Under the pieces are notes generated by a model. It did no database searches and was not told the DNA's origin. It saw nothing but the letters and a program-made list of their open reading frames with translations. A program made the position numbers and the translations under genes. A DNA stretch of 64,000 nt, from assembly GCA_009801085.1 (NCBI GenBank), contig VNWV01000002.1, positions 2,356,001-2,420,000 of the forward strand, given 5' to 3'. The DNA is from Lasiodiplodia sp. COLG20. Lineage: Eukaryota; Ascomycota; Dothideomycetes; Botryosphaeriales; Botryosphaeriaceae. Of the stretch, positions 11,338-22,440 are shown piece after piece. The stretch's first letter is position 1; each line of letters opens with the position of its first letter.

Positions 11338-12999
11338 CTATTCGCCGGCGTCAGTATCAGAGTCGTCGGGAATCATGACGGGCCGGGAGGCAGAGGTGCC
11401 CACCGATGAAGACAACCCCTTAGCCGCCGCCACCACCGAAGAATCTCTCCTGTTCTTACTTCCCTTCGGCCGCCCGCGGGGCCTCCTGCTCGGGCTGGCG
11501 CTTCTGCGAGGGCGTACACGTATAGTGTCGTCGTCGGTCCTTCTCCGTTTAAGAGGAGAGGGCTGGCTTCCCGGGCTCAGGTGAAGGGCCCCAGAGCGTT
11601 GGTGAAAGAGGATGAGGTTCTTGGCATAGGACACGGGGATCATGACCTCTTCGGTCTCTGGGTCTATTCTGTAGACTGCTCCGAGTGATAGTTCGTCCTC
11701 AGGCGCAAAGGCGGTACGGCGGGCAGGGGTTGTGATTGTTGCTACCCTCAACGCGCCACTGCGGTGGTGCTGAAGCACCATGTTGGCGACATGGCCCGCT
11801 GCTATCATGACTTCGTTTGTCTCTTCATCAATCCGGTAAACAATTCCGAAGGATAGCTCTTCCTCTGACTGAGAATCCATCGTAGTCGTAGAGGGCGTTG
11901 GGAACTGAGCAGAGCGATGGCCTGGACGGCGAGATGGAGTGTGAGGGCTGGCATTTCGGTTACGCCTATTGCTTGCCATGACGCCGCTGGCTGTGGCCGA
12001 ATTTGAGCTCGTAGTTGAGTGGCCTGGGTCCCGCGGGGTCATCCATGGCTGGGTAAACATGCCATACTTTTTCGGTGGGGCTGGCTTGCTCGGGGTAGAG
12101 AGCGAAGATGAACCAAGGACGACATCATCATCATTCTTCCCCTCTGCTGCTTGCCGTTTGTTCTCCATCTTCCCTCTCTGAGCTTCCTCGAGCTTCTTGA
12201 GTCTTTTCTTTTCATCGGCCTCCAGGCCTGAGAACCAGATCGGGTCTTCGGTCGTAGCTGTCCCAGCAGATACCTTAGCATCGTAGATAGCTTTCGCTTT
12301 GTTGAAGTCAGTGGCTTTATCTGTGTCGACGCCGGTTGTGCTCTTCCTCGCCCGACGCGGCGCCCTTCGTGACTTCCCACCCAACTTATTGGGCCTGTGA
12401 GCCGTCGGACTGCTTTGGACCGATTCATCGGAATCCGACTCGGTCTCGCACCGAATGCCTCCTCCCTCAGCATTTTCATTGACATCAGGATACTTGTTGT
12501 ACCTATCCTCCCAGTAGCCCGTCCTTGCGACCTTTGGCATGAATCGGCGATTGGTGGGCGACTTCGGACGGCGACGAGCGGGGCGAGTTGGCCGAGTTGA
12601 GGGCTCGTCACTATCACTTGACTCGGGCGGCGGAGTTGATCCATACGCAGCGCCGCCTTCCCTCTCGTTGCGGGTGTGTGATAGCGTTGCTTCTTCAGAC
12701 GCCCGCGGTATGAACAGACTCTCGTTGTCCTCTGCGCGTGGTTGCTGAAACCCGAGGGTCGCTTGGGGAGAGCTCGCTTGCTGACCCATGCCGGAGTGAG
12801 GTACGGAGTCATGTGCCGCGAAATGAACGGTGGCACTAGCTCTCAAAGCAGGTGCTGATGACGGACTGTATCCAAGGCCTAACGAGGAAGCGCCGGCAGT
12901 CGTGTCTCGCATCGTCATCCGGGTGACGTGCGGCGTAATTCCTGTAGGTAGATGGCGCCTTGAAGTAGGCGTGGACGGTTGCTGATTATTGGCGGCCAT
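11338..12999 (-). CDS. Hypothetical AT-hook protein with a tandem ~40-residue repeat
   Basis: Single-exon protein of 553 residues starting at the ATG complementary to 12997-12999 (MAANNQQ). The frame runs on upstream to 13176 without another ATG. Most of the protein is Ser/Pro/Arg-rich and probably disordered. Near the C terminus two copies of a module follow each other (about residues 379-419 and 434-474), sharing ELS-G-VYRID-ET-EVMI and RSGAL. Then come a basic patch (PLKRRR) and an AT-hook core, RGRPKGSKNR, at about 507-516, suggesting binding to the minor groove of AT-rich DNA. The acidic tail ends DDSDTDAGE. A nuclear, chromatin-associated role is inferred only from the AT-hook and basic patches. 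I do not recognise the repeat as a named domain. Confidence 0.75.
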   Translation of the reverse strand: MAANNQQPSTPTSRRHLPTGITPHVTRMTMRDTTAGASSLGLGYSPSSAPALRASATVHFAAHDSVPHSGMGQQASSPQATLGFQQPRAEDNESLFIPRASEEATLSHTRNEREGGAAYGSTPPPESSDSDEPSTRPTRPARRRPKSPTNRRFMPKVARTGYWEDRYNKYPDVNENAEGGGIRCETESDSDESVQSSPTAHRPNKLGGKSRRAPRRARKSTTGVDTDKATDFNKAKAIYDAKVSAGTATTEDPIWFSGLEADEKKRLKKLEEAQRGKMENKRQAAEGKNDDDVVLGSSSLSTPSKPAPPKKYGMFTQPWMTPRDPGHSTTSSNSATASGVMASNRRNRNASPHTPSRRPGHRSAQFPTPSTTTMDSQSEEELSFGIVYRIDEETNEVMIAAGHVANMVLQHHRSGALRVATITTPARRTAFAPEDELSLGAVYRIDPETEEVMIPVSYAKNLILFHQRSGALHLSPGSQPSPLKRRRTDDDTIRVRPRRSASPSRRPRGRPKGSKNRRDSSVVAAAKGLSSSVGTSASRPVMIPDDSDTDAGE

Positions 13000-13488
13000 G
13001 GTTCGGGTGGCATTCGAAGAGCAGTGGGTGAATGTTGAAGTCAGGAAAGTAGGGTGTAGAGGATGAGGTTGGGGAGAAGAGAGGAAGTGCGCGGTGGCCC
13101 TTTTATGTTGGATCCGCAGCTGTGTCTGACGGGGAAGGTGCAGCTTCAAATGCAGGGAATCGAATAGCTGCTGCAAAGTTGGCAGTAGAAGGTGGGCGTC
13201 GCAGACGTTAATGCCAACAAAGCCGGTGTTATCGGATCAACAGAAAAGCCTCCACCCGTCGAACACTTCGTGGTCTTGATGTAAGCTCCAAGTCTTAGAC
13301 AATAAGAAAGACATTAATGAGACGACCGCATAGTGCTAATATTGTCTTGTCATTGAGCGGTTAGCTTTTCCGCTGGAAACATATATCTGGATATCGCATC
13401 ATAATTCTAACCCATACCTAGAGCGCCATGCCGTGCCGTACTCCGCAGAAAATGCCACTGAGCCTAGACCCGTAAAAAGAACAAACGT
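13000..13488. other. Intergenic, upstream of the AT-hook gene
   Basis: Promoter side of the AT-hook gene and 3' side of nbp35, both on the minus strand. No further gene seen. Confidence 0.55.
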
Positions 13489-14538
13489 CTACTCAGAATC
13501 GTCCTCTGGTAGCACCTCATCGGCTCCGAGGCCCATCTCGCATCCTACCCTCCGTACCACTTCTCTGATTCCCTTACAGGCCGGGCTGTCCGGATAAGCG
13601 TCGAGGAAGCTCTCTCCATAATCGCACGCCATGCCGATCCTCGGGTCCAGCGGTACCGCGCCCAGAAACGGGATGCCCTGCTCCTCGGCCATCTTCCTGG
13701 CTCCTCCCGTCGACGGCCTGAAAATCTGGCTTTGGTGCTTGCAATTCGGGCACACGAACCCGCTCATGTTCTCCACGATGCCCAGAATCCTGATGCCCGC
13801 CTTCCTGCAGAAATCCACCTCCTTCCTCACGTCCAACAAGCTGACCTCCTGCGGCGTGCTGACCAGCACCGCGCCATCCACGCCCGCCTCCTTGAGGAAC
13901 GAATTCACGCTCAGATGCTCATCGCTCGTTCCCGGCGGCGTGTCGACGATCAGGAAATCCAGCTCGCCCCACTCGACGTCCTTCAGGAACGTCTTGATCA
14001 GCCCGTTCTTCTTGGGCCCGCGCCAGATGACGGCGTCGTCGCGGTTGGGCAGCATGAACTGCACGCTCATGACGCCCAGGTTGTCCGCCACCCACACCGG
14101 CTCCATGCCCGTGCTCGTCACATGGATCGTCTCGTCCTCGACGCCCATCATCTTCGGGATGCTCGGCCCGCATATGTCCGTGTCCATCAGCCCCACCGCG
14201 CTGTCCTCGTTGGCCGCGAACGCGTGCGCCAGCATCACGCTCATCGTGCTCTTGCCCACCCCGCCCTTGCCCGACAGCACCAGGATCTTGTGCTTCACCC
14301 CGGCCAGCCGCGACGCGATGATGGGTATGTCTGGGTCCGGTCCCTTGGGCGCCGACGCGCAGATGGCTTGGTTCGGGCATCCCGCGCACGAGTCGGCCGT
14401 TCCTGCGTTCTGCGACTCTGGCCCGGGGCAGTGTTCCGGCTCGGGCGCCACGAGCTTGGGTGCCGCTTTGAGGGGTGCTTCGAGCGCAGCGGCGCCTTCG
14501 GAGGCGGTCGTGGGCGGTTCTTCGAGGGAAGGCGCCAT
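13489..14538 (-). CDS. nbp35: Cytosolic Fe-S cluster assembly factor Nbp35
   Basis: P-loop scaffold ATPase of the cytosolic iron-sulfur assembly (CIA) pathway, working with Cfd1 to build 4Fe-4S clusters for cytosolic and nuclear proteins. It is a single exon of 349 residues, normal for the family. The N-terminal ferredoxin-like motif is exact: C37-x13-C51-x2-C54-x5-C60, which distinguishes Nbp35 from Cfd1. The deviant Walker [12 protein letters not shown] lies at about 89-99. The nucleotide-fold motifs [10 protein letters not shown] and [12 protein letters not shown] follow, then the bridging-cluster cysteines CPNC at 263-266. The ATG at 14538 is well placed ahead of the Cys motif. The neighbour upstream in the same direction is uba1, with no sign of functional linkage. 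Confidence 0.96.
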   Translation of the reverse strand: MAPSLEEPPTTASEGAAALEAPLKAAPKLVAPEPEHCPGPESQNAGTADSCAGCPNQAICASAPKGPDPDIPIIASRLAGVKHKILVLSGKGGVGKSTMSVMLAHAFAANEDSAVGLMDTDICGPSIPKMMGVEDETIHVTSTGMEPVWVADNLGVMSVQFMLPNRDDAVIWRGPKKNGLIKTFLKDVEWGELDFLIVDTPPGTSDEHLSVNSFLKEAGVDGAVLVSTPQEVSLLDVRKEVDFCRKAGIRILGIVENMSGFVCPNCKHQSQIFRPSTGGARKMAEEQGIPFLGAVPLDPRIGMACDYGESFLDAYPDSPACKGIREVVRRVGCEMGLGADEVLPEDDSE

Positions 14539-14920
14539 GATGGGTGGCGAATGTGGGCGCGAGGGGCTTTTGCGAAGTAAAACGACTTGTATCGGAAGTG
14601 TGTAAGCGCGTCTTGGCTGTCAAATCTGAGGATACTGGTCGGGAACGGTGGTTGCGGACGAGGACGACGGAAGTGTTAGCGGAATTCTTGCGGGTGGCGA
14701 GCGCGGCGTCATGTCCCGCTACTGCTTGGTAATGCCATCCGATGCCGCTCTCATAGGACCCTTGTGCCCCGCATCACGTGCATTTCGTCGATCATCCAAA
14801 AACTTCATCAATCATAGCAGGCTGTTCGCCTTCTTCATCGATAATCTACGCAATGTAGTCTCTATAGACGCCAGAAGCTAAAGCAACCGTGTTGTTTTCT
14901 GTAACCGCCATGACCTCAAG
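14539..14920. other. Intergenic between uba1 and nbp35
   Basis: 382 bases holding the nbp35 promoter and the uba1 3' UTR. No other feature recognised. Confidence 0.6.
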
Positions 14921-17900
14921 CTACTTGCGCAGCTTCAGCATCACGTACGGGACCTCAACGTCCTCCTCAGTCGCGTCCTCTGCCGTGATCTCGAAGATGA
15001 CGTTCCTCTGGTGGTCTGGGATCTTCTTCTTCGAAATAGTCTCGACGAGCTCGCTCAACCTGGCGGGAGAAGTTAGCCTGATATGGAATCGGGGGTCAAT
15101 TTTTTCTTACTTGAGAGGTAGTCTGTCCTTCAGCTTGCTCGGCGGGTAGAAGCTGGCATACAGCAAGCTCACGCCTGAGCTGATCATCGTGATGCTAAGA
15201 CCCTTCTTCTCGAAGTCGGCCAAGAAGTCCTTCAACGGGATGTCCTCAACCTCGAACCTATCCCACAGCTTGTCGATCGTCACATCGCCGTCAGGACCCT
15301 TGTAGCTGCCCTTGGGGCTAGCAATGGGCTCGCTGAAGCCGAAGAAAGGAAGCGCCAGGTTGACGAAACCGTTCTTGTACTGCTCAATATCCGTCTTGCC
15401 GTCCAGGATCTTGTAAATCTCCAAGTTGACAAGACCCGTGACAAGAGCCGTTGTCGTCGCAATAGCCGGAATAATCTTACCAGCAATGAACTTGGTCTTG
15501 TGGCGGTCAGCTGCCTGGATCTTGTAGTTCTCGGCACGCAGGTTGCTTGCTGCCGTGATGAAGTCAATGTGGAAGTTGGTATCATCATCTTTCTCGAACT
15601 CGACCGGCTCCAGCTTGAAGCCCGCGAGCGACTTGGGAGCCGGTAGCGCGTCGACGATCCTAGAAAGATCGTCGTTGGAAGAGCCGCTGTTAGCGTTCGG
15701 GTCGGGATCGCTGTCGTTGGCCTGGATCTTGACGCCAGGATCAGGCTTGAAGTCGGGAACAATCATGTTGTCCAGAACCTTCAAGTACTGCTCCTTTGCG
15801 AAGCCCTTGGGGCTGATCTTGTAGTTGAAGGCGTGCAGATTGGCAGCAGCCTCAATGAACTTGAAATGAGTGGGGTTGCTCGCATCGAACTTCAGTGGGT
15901 CGGGAGCACGCTTCGGTCCCGACCAGAATGGCTGTCCGCTTGACGTCTTCGAATCCTTGGGGAAGTTGTAAAGTAGCTGAGCGATGTTGTTGTTGTACTG
16001 CTTTTCGAATTGGTGCCTAGCCCAGATGACACAATCCTCGAACGTAAGGGGCTTGTCCGCTACCAAAAAGTCACGGAGAGTCTCCAGGGTCTGCTTCTCG
16101 TTGCCCGACTGCTTCAGAGCACTGCCGAGGTAGTTCGGCTGCGTAAGGTACATGTTGACCACCTCTGCCGGCTGAGCAAAGTAGCTGTGGAAGAGATCCT
16201 TGGCCCAAGCGATAGTGTGCTCGATCCGGTTGGGGAAACTCTTAAGAGTGCACATGGGGAATGACTGCTCCGGCGGATCCTGAGAGCTGGAGTACGACTC
16301 GGTGATGTGCGGAAGAACAACTTGGGTGTTACCCTTGGTTCCGAGGGTGCCGCTGTCCAGCAGTGGCTTGCGGAAGAAGACGCAGCGGCGGTCCACGTAG
16401 GTGCGAGCTTCCACGTTGTCGAGAGCATTCGTCACGGCAGTCAGGTTCTCCCAGAAGTCCTCGTTGAAGATGTGCTCCGTATCGGCACCAACCCTATCCC
16501 TCATCGTGACAATGTGACCCTTCAAGTCAGGGTTCATGGCCTGGACAGCCTCTGCTGCGCAGTCGCTCTTCAACTTTCCAACATCCTTGGGCCTGAACAG
16601 GAACTGACGGTTGAGGTTGCTCTTTTCAATCTGGTCCATATCCGTCACCCAAATCTTGCCCTCAGGGCCAGTTGCAACACCCATCATTGCCCAGTTCTTC
16701 AGCATCTCGCATCCAATAGCTCCAGCGCCAACCAAGAACTCCTTAACATTAGCAATCTTGTCTTGGAACTCTTTACCGAAAACGGCAATCTGGCCATCGT
16801 AGCGGGTGCCCAGGGGCTTGCAAGTCTCCTCGGAACGAGTAGAGGATGCAGGCAGTGATTCAAGTGAATCGAAGTGCAACCATTGGACAATTGGGTGGAA
16901 CTTTCCAGAAACAGACTTAAGGACTTCCTGCGCAGCCAGACCACCGTAGAAAGCGGCGACAGGGCTAATATCGCCACGGGCCTGGTAACTGAGCTCCTTG
17001 ATGAGCTTCTCGTCCAGTTCGACCTGCTCCTCGCCTTGAGCAGCCAGCGCTTGGGCAATCTTCAAAACCTCGGCAGCATCGGCTTCGTGGTGCGGGCGCG
17101 GGAACTCACCATTGTGCTGCTCTGCAAATGCGTGCAGAGCCTGCACACCGACGTGGAGTTGGGCGGGACGGTCGAACTTAGCAAAGTCAGACATCATCAA
17201 GGTAGGCTTCTTCAGCTGCTGGCTTAGAGGCTCGAAGTCCAGGATCTTCGGCATCTTGACCTGGGAGTACAACCCGCCACGCTTATATTGGCCCAGTCCA
17301 GAAACGTCGCCGATGCTGAAGGTATAAGGGCCGGTAACCTTGACCTTGCGAGGTGCGGCATCGTTGAGGGCCTCCATACCCTCAATCTCGGAGAAAGTGA
17401 CGAAATCGCCATCCTCGAGACCGTGCCTCGTCTCGTCCAAAGCTGAGACGTTGCCCTCATCGTCGATTCCTGCGACAATGCCGCTCAGGACATTTTCACC
17501 GTTGGGGTCTCCGACGGTGAAGTTCTTGCCAAAGTCGGTGAAAATGGTTCCAAACAGGCCGTATGTATCGGTGATGACGACATAGATGCCGTTTGCGTGG
17601 CAGTAGTCGGCGATGGTGATCTGGTCGGTGAGCGGCGTGTCGGTCAGAACCACACATTGGAACTGCTTTAGCTGAGCGAGATCCGAAGTGAGGTCCTTGC
17701 CAAGAAACTCGTTGACGGGCACATAAGGGTTCAGTTCGGATACACGAGGGACGGTCACAGACGCGCGTGGCTTGCCGACATCTTCGGGGTGGAGGAAGAA
17801 TTGTGCCGACAGGTCCTGGATCGTGGCGGGCTTGGGGTCGTAGAGGGTGAGCGACTTAACGCCGGCAAGAGCGATGTTCTTTGCGATCTCGACGCCGAGG

Positions 17901-18055
17901 CCGCGCAGACCAACGATGAGGATGTTGGAGGAGCCCATGCGCTTCATGGCCTCGTGACCCAGCACGTAGAGCTGCCTGCTGTACAGCGACTCATCGATCT
18001 CACCAGCGGCATCCTTGAGCTGCTCGGCAGCTGCGGCAGGATTATCGATCTGCAT
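14921..18055 (-). CDS. uba1: Ubiquitin-activating enzyme E1
   Basis: ATP-dependent activation of ubiquitin: adenylation, then thioester transfer to the catalytic cysteine. Main exon 18055-15111 and last exon 15059-14921, with a 51-base intron (GTAAG..CAG), give 1027 residues from the first in-frame ATG. Visible parts are the inactive N-terminal adenylation half ([28 protein letters not shown]), the active adenylation site ([29 protein letters not shown]), and the catalytic Cys at about 602 in [11 protein letters not shown], matching yeast Cys600. The C-terminal ubiquitin-fold domain ends [12 protein letters not shown]. The start is uncertain. An NLS-like segment (GKRKPSSEDLGSPVKKAMT, about 18242-18186) lies in an open frame upstream. 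It could join through an intron with a GTAAGC donor at about 18181-18176, but that frame has no ATG except at its very end. Confidence 0.94.
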
Positions 18056-20002
18056 TTTGTCCTTGAACAAACGGGTGAGCAGGGAGTTGACATAGCACTG
18101 CAGAAGAAGTCAAGTGTAGGCGACTGCAAACGGCAGCGGGGTAAGCTGCGTGAGAGGCTGTCGAGGGTGGCTGGCTTACCGTCATGGCTTTCTTGACTGG
18201 ACTCCCAAGGTCCTCGGATGATGGCTTTCTCTTCCCCAGCTTGGCTGTTCCGTTGGTGTTGGCGTCCAGCGTCGCGGGGTGTGGCGATGAGGATGATGAC
18301 GTTGTGTCGCGGTGGGGCGGAATTGTGACGGGAGGGGCCAGGCGCACGGTGCGGTAGAGGAGGTGGAAGCGGGGTGATGCGCGGACGAGGGGTGGCGGCG
18401 TCCGGATGAGAGGTCTGTAGAGAGCGTGGGGAGAGCGCTGGTGTTGAGAGGAAGCAGAGGAGCTGTAGCCGGCGTCACAGCGGCGAGTGACAGGGCTGGG
18501 AAGCTGCCGCGATTACACAATCAGCCCCACCTCGCAGTCTGCCTGAGGCATCAACACGCTGCCGTAAGCATTTGCTAATGCTGTTTTTACTCCAAGCCAT
18601 CTCAGGGTCTGCATTTGCGGCACGCTTCCATCGCCATGGGTCGTCGCACCGAAGCTGCAGTGTTTCTGGGCCCTGCAGCACGTTCGGCGCCAAGAGACTA
18701 CGTTGGTGCCTCAGGCCAACGATCCATGGACGGATTTTCCCATAATCGACCATGCCCTGAAAATCACATGCTGCTAACCGCCGCATCGGCACTTCTCAAG
18801 GACCAAGAAACGTCTGAGTCGGAATCCGGGCTCGGAGATGGGCAACCCACAGAAGACTAGCACCGTCTACCCCAGGCCCAGCAGGTCACGCGTCCACGCT
18901 TACTTTACTTACGTGCGCAGCATTGCTCGGCAGCATCTCACGACGTGACAGTGCGCGAGCAAGTCTGAGGCTGCTGCAACGCGACATCTGACGCTACCCT
19001 CTGCCGTGCTAGCTCCTGAAATCTTAGAGTACCGAAGATGGCCGCGCTAGCTGCAAAATTCCAGGCATTCAGAGTTGGTGATGTAAGACATTTGAGCATG
19101 TGGCTCGACGAATCTGTTGTTATCATAAGATGGTGCCTCGCGAGACCGGCCCGCATCGCCTTAGGTCGAGAGCCACTCGTCCCATTCGTGCGTCTCAACA
19201 GATCGGACCTAAAGCGAGGAATGAGGCTCCTCACGGACAGCTGGCGCCCGCGCGGACTTGAGACACGGTGGCCTGGCCCCGAACAACGCACTTGCCAACT
19301 ATGCATACGAGGGCAGTCCGCCCCATGTTGGAGAATTTGGGAGCGGAATGGGCGGACGCACGCGCAGAGGGGCCAATGACGCCATCAGAAATCCCGTCTG
19401 GCAGCATTATTGCCACCGCGCGGAGAGCGTGGCCGCAAAAAAGTGCGCTGAGCAGGCGGACCGGGAGGGGTGCCAGCCAAGGATCGGCAAGGCGACGCCG
19501 GGCGGGAAGCAGCACAGACGCCGCGCCGCTCCCCAAAGCGGCAGGGCTGGATGCGGACATAGGCCCCGCCTATCTCCTTCTGACGCCTCGACCCGCTCCG
19601 AGTTGATCTCACCTCTATATCCAGCCTGTGTCTCGCCCGGCGCTGAGCCTTCTCCGGATCGCCCGAACCACCTCCCGGCCGCCGCTGCCATTTTCGCCGC
19701 CAGTTTCGCCGCCCTTGTGCGCACGGCCCGCCGCCGACCGTGCCATCTGAGCCCCTCTTGCACATTCCTCCTTATACGCTGCTCCGCTCAGCTGCTCGCT
19801 CGTTATTGCAACCTGAATCTCCTCGCTACTGCCGCGCCGCCCTCAAGTATGTGTCCAGTCCTTTTCCCCCAGTTTTTCCGCCATTCGCTCCATCCCGGAC
19901 CTTCCTTGAGCTTCGTAGAAGCCTCCAGAGTAGCTGCCAATCACAGCCACCTGCTTCGCTTGCAGCTCCCCCGCCAGCTGGAATTGGCTGACCCGGATCT
20001 AG
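18056..20002. other. Divergent intergenic region with possible uba1 5' exon
   Basis: Nearly 2 kb between uba1 (minus) and the F-box gene (plus). The uba1 side (18183-18512, minus) is an open frame ending in an NLS-like sequence with a good splice donor. The remainder is GC-rich with long overlapping open frames on both strands that show no domain. These look like chance frames. Confidence 0.5.
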
Positions 20003-21823
20003 ATGATGCCTTCCTTACTTGATTTGTCAAACGAGCTTCTCCATGAAATTCTTCTGGAGGTTGATCCCAGAGACTTGGCCCGCGTGGCCCAATGCTGCCG
20101 CTCATTACACACTTTCATAAATGACAGTGAACTCCTTTGGAAGGACCTCTATCTCCAGCATTTTGTGAGCCCTGGACCTACCCGTCCACGCAATTCTTTC
20201 TGATCTCTTTGTAGGATGATCCGCGCCTGCAGCGGCCAGACGTCAAGCTTTCTTGGCAGGCTGAGTTGTCTCGGATGTGGAAGCTGAACTTGCTTCTTTC
20301 GTCAGAAAATATGGAAGCCAAAGTCAGTGCTGTCAAACCAATCCACTTGGCATTGCTAACGGTCCCAAGAAAGCAAATTTCCCCTTCATTTCCTCGGCCA
20401 TAGACGACCTCATCGCCGTATCTTCATCCGCCCAGCCTTCCTTGACCTGTGGCTTTTTGTCCCGCCATTTTGATGAATCCAGTGCACTTAATAGGGATGC
20501 CATATTATGTGGCTCTGCCCTTTTTGGTCAGGCTGGAAGCGAAGACCAGCAGCCTTTTGACGACGAGTGTGACCGCCAGATGAGTGCGAAATTGCACGTC
20601 CTCAATGGTGTACCCATGGAGCCTTCCAAGAGAGGAGCGAACCCCGTCCACAGTTATGCAAGGTCCAGAGTGTACGATCTCCGCCGTTACACGGATGACA
20701 CTTTATGGGGCCCGTTCATGGACGACGGCTCTCAACGAGTCGACTGGGAGAAGTTGGAGAGCATTCTGATTGTCTTGTCCCACAACATTAACCGTTTTTG
20801 CGAACGAACCTACGGACGGTTTCGTCCCATTTGGAATGTTCCCTTTACCGGCGTCTCCACAAACAGTTTTCGCAGCAAGCCACCATTTAGGTTCGAGGAC
20901 AATGATGAAGACGACGATTCCGGTATGTCGGAAGCGATGCATATCATTACCCCGGCAACATCAACAGATGCACCAAACTTCCAACGCGTGGATTCACTCC
21001 TGAACAATGCTGGCTCGTTTCTCGAGGAACAGGATCCGTACGGTGTTACTGGAACCTGGGCAAGGGTAAGTGAAGGGCAATCCAACCAAATGAAGCAAAG
21101 CTGATGAGTCGTGATAGATTGTCTGCTTTCTTGGTTAGTGGCCATGGCCTGTCCACGGCAAACGTGCGTTCGTGCTGACGTCTCCAGACTATACTGATCT
21201 GTACCACTTCAACTTTGAAAATGATCCGGTTCCGGAAGATCAACCAAGGGAGCCGATTTCAACACAAGAAGCCATTCGTTTCATCACACTCAATCTCCGC
21301 GTCAGAAGAATCGAGCCTCCCGGCCCTGGTGATGGGCAAGAGCTCCCAGTTGTTCATTTCACAGGCACTTCCCGTTCGATGCATGCTTCGTGGGACCCCA
21401 ACGCCAATTCGAAGATCAGAGGTATATTTTGCAGCCTTCACTCAGCCGAATCGATGTTGATGATTGCGGCAGGCACCGTGCGGCAGACCCCCGAGGGTCA
21501 CGTTCGATGGACATCATTCTCAATTTTCCACGGGTAAAGATCTCCGATCGCAGGCGGAGTTCGTCGAGTTGGCTGACCGATATGCTACAGCGAAGAGCGA
21601 TGGCGCAGTGAGTGTGTGCAAGTAGGAGGGCTACGATCCGCGCGCGGAATGCTGGGGACGTGGTTTGACAAGTGGGTGACCTAGATGTTGCGTCAATCTT
21701 CGATGCTGATGGATAAGCAGGGACTATAGCCCCGAAGGGCCGGCGGGGCCGACGGCATTCTGGAAGATCTCGGACAGCCTCATCAAGAGCGATCAAAACC
21801 CTCCGCTCCTCCCGTTGTCCTGA
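20003..21823 (+). CDS. F-box domain protein
   Basis: Probable substrate adaptor of an SCF ubiquitin ligase, binding Skp1 through the N-terminal F-box ([20 protein letters not shown], about residues 4-45, ending WKDLYLQHF). Seven exons are inferred: 20003-20164, 20215-20322, 20370-21065, 21118-21133, 21188-21533, 21591-21671 and 21721-21823, totalling 503 residues. The fourth exon is only 16 bases and is needed to keep frame; splicing gives [16 protein letters not shown]. The central and C-terminal region ([46 protein letters not shown]) resembles a conserved fungal F-box family whose target is unknown to me. Introns end with clear CTAAC-like branch sites or CAG/TAG acceptors. It lies upstream of and parallel to the Zn2Cys6 gene; no functional link is shown. 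Confidence 0.87.
21118..21133 (+). other. 16-nt micro-exon in the F-box gene
   Basis: Flanked by TAG on the left and GTTAGT on the right. It encodes IVCFL plus the first base of an Asp codon. Skipping it puts the following exon out of frame, and the resulting FLDYTDLY block fits the family pattern. Confidence 0.75.
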
Positions 21824-22440
21824 ACGGCGTCGCAGTAAGTCGAGTGTCAGTTTCCGCTCCTGGGTCAACGCTTGAACTGGTGCGAGAGCGAAGTTTTCGT
21901 TCCCCGATGGTCGGCGCCCTGGTGCAAGGGTGGGTCTCTAGTCGCAAAGACAATGCAGCAGAACTCGATCGGGGTAGAGGCGCACGTTTCGGTCAATGGA
22001 TTCTCGAGATGTTGCCGGTGCTGCTCTGTTGGCGACAAATCGACGGTGGGTTGGGTTCAGCAAGGTCCTGGCGGAGATTGGGACGTTTTCGACTCATGCA
22101 GAACGATGGTAGAGACAGCAACACGTCTACACCAACAATAAGCATGAAGATCCTGCGACTGAACTGTTGGCTTGAAGCTTGCGAAGGAACGATACGAACT
22201 GTGCACCCCTAGCCTTGAGTCCAAGATCGTCTAGCGCCGCCACCAACTCAAAGTAGTATGGTTCAAGTTGCAGCAGCCGGCCGGCGTCCCGAAAGCCGCA
22301 CATCGTCACAGGCCCTATCCTAATATGGCAATCCGGGTAGCTCTACTAAAGACAGCGTTTTCAAGCACCTAAGATAGTCGCCCCGTCGCACGCCCTTGCC
22401 GGACTGTCGCCGACTTGCGGACACGCCAAAGTCGTTTAAT
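21824..22440. other. Intergenic, promoter of the Zn2Cys6 gene
   Basis: 617 bases between two plus-strand genes. Short open frames occur on both strands without any recognisable domain. Confidence 0.55.

Noticed and set aside
19258..20022. Plus-strand frame of 254 codons before the F-box gene
   Set aside because: Low-complexity Ser/Pro/Arg composition, no domain, and it overlaps the F-box start; more likely 5' UTR/promoter.
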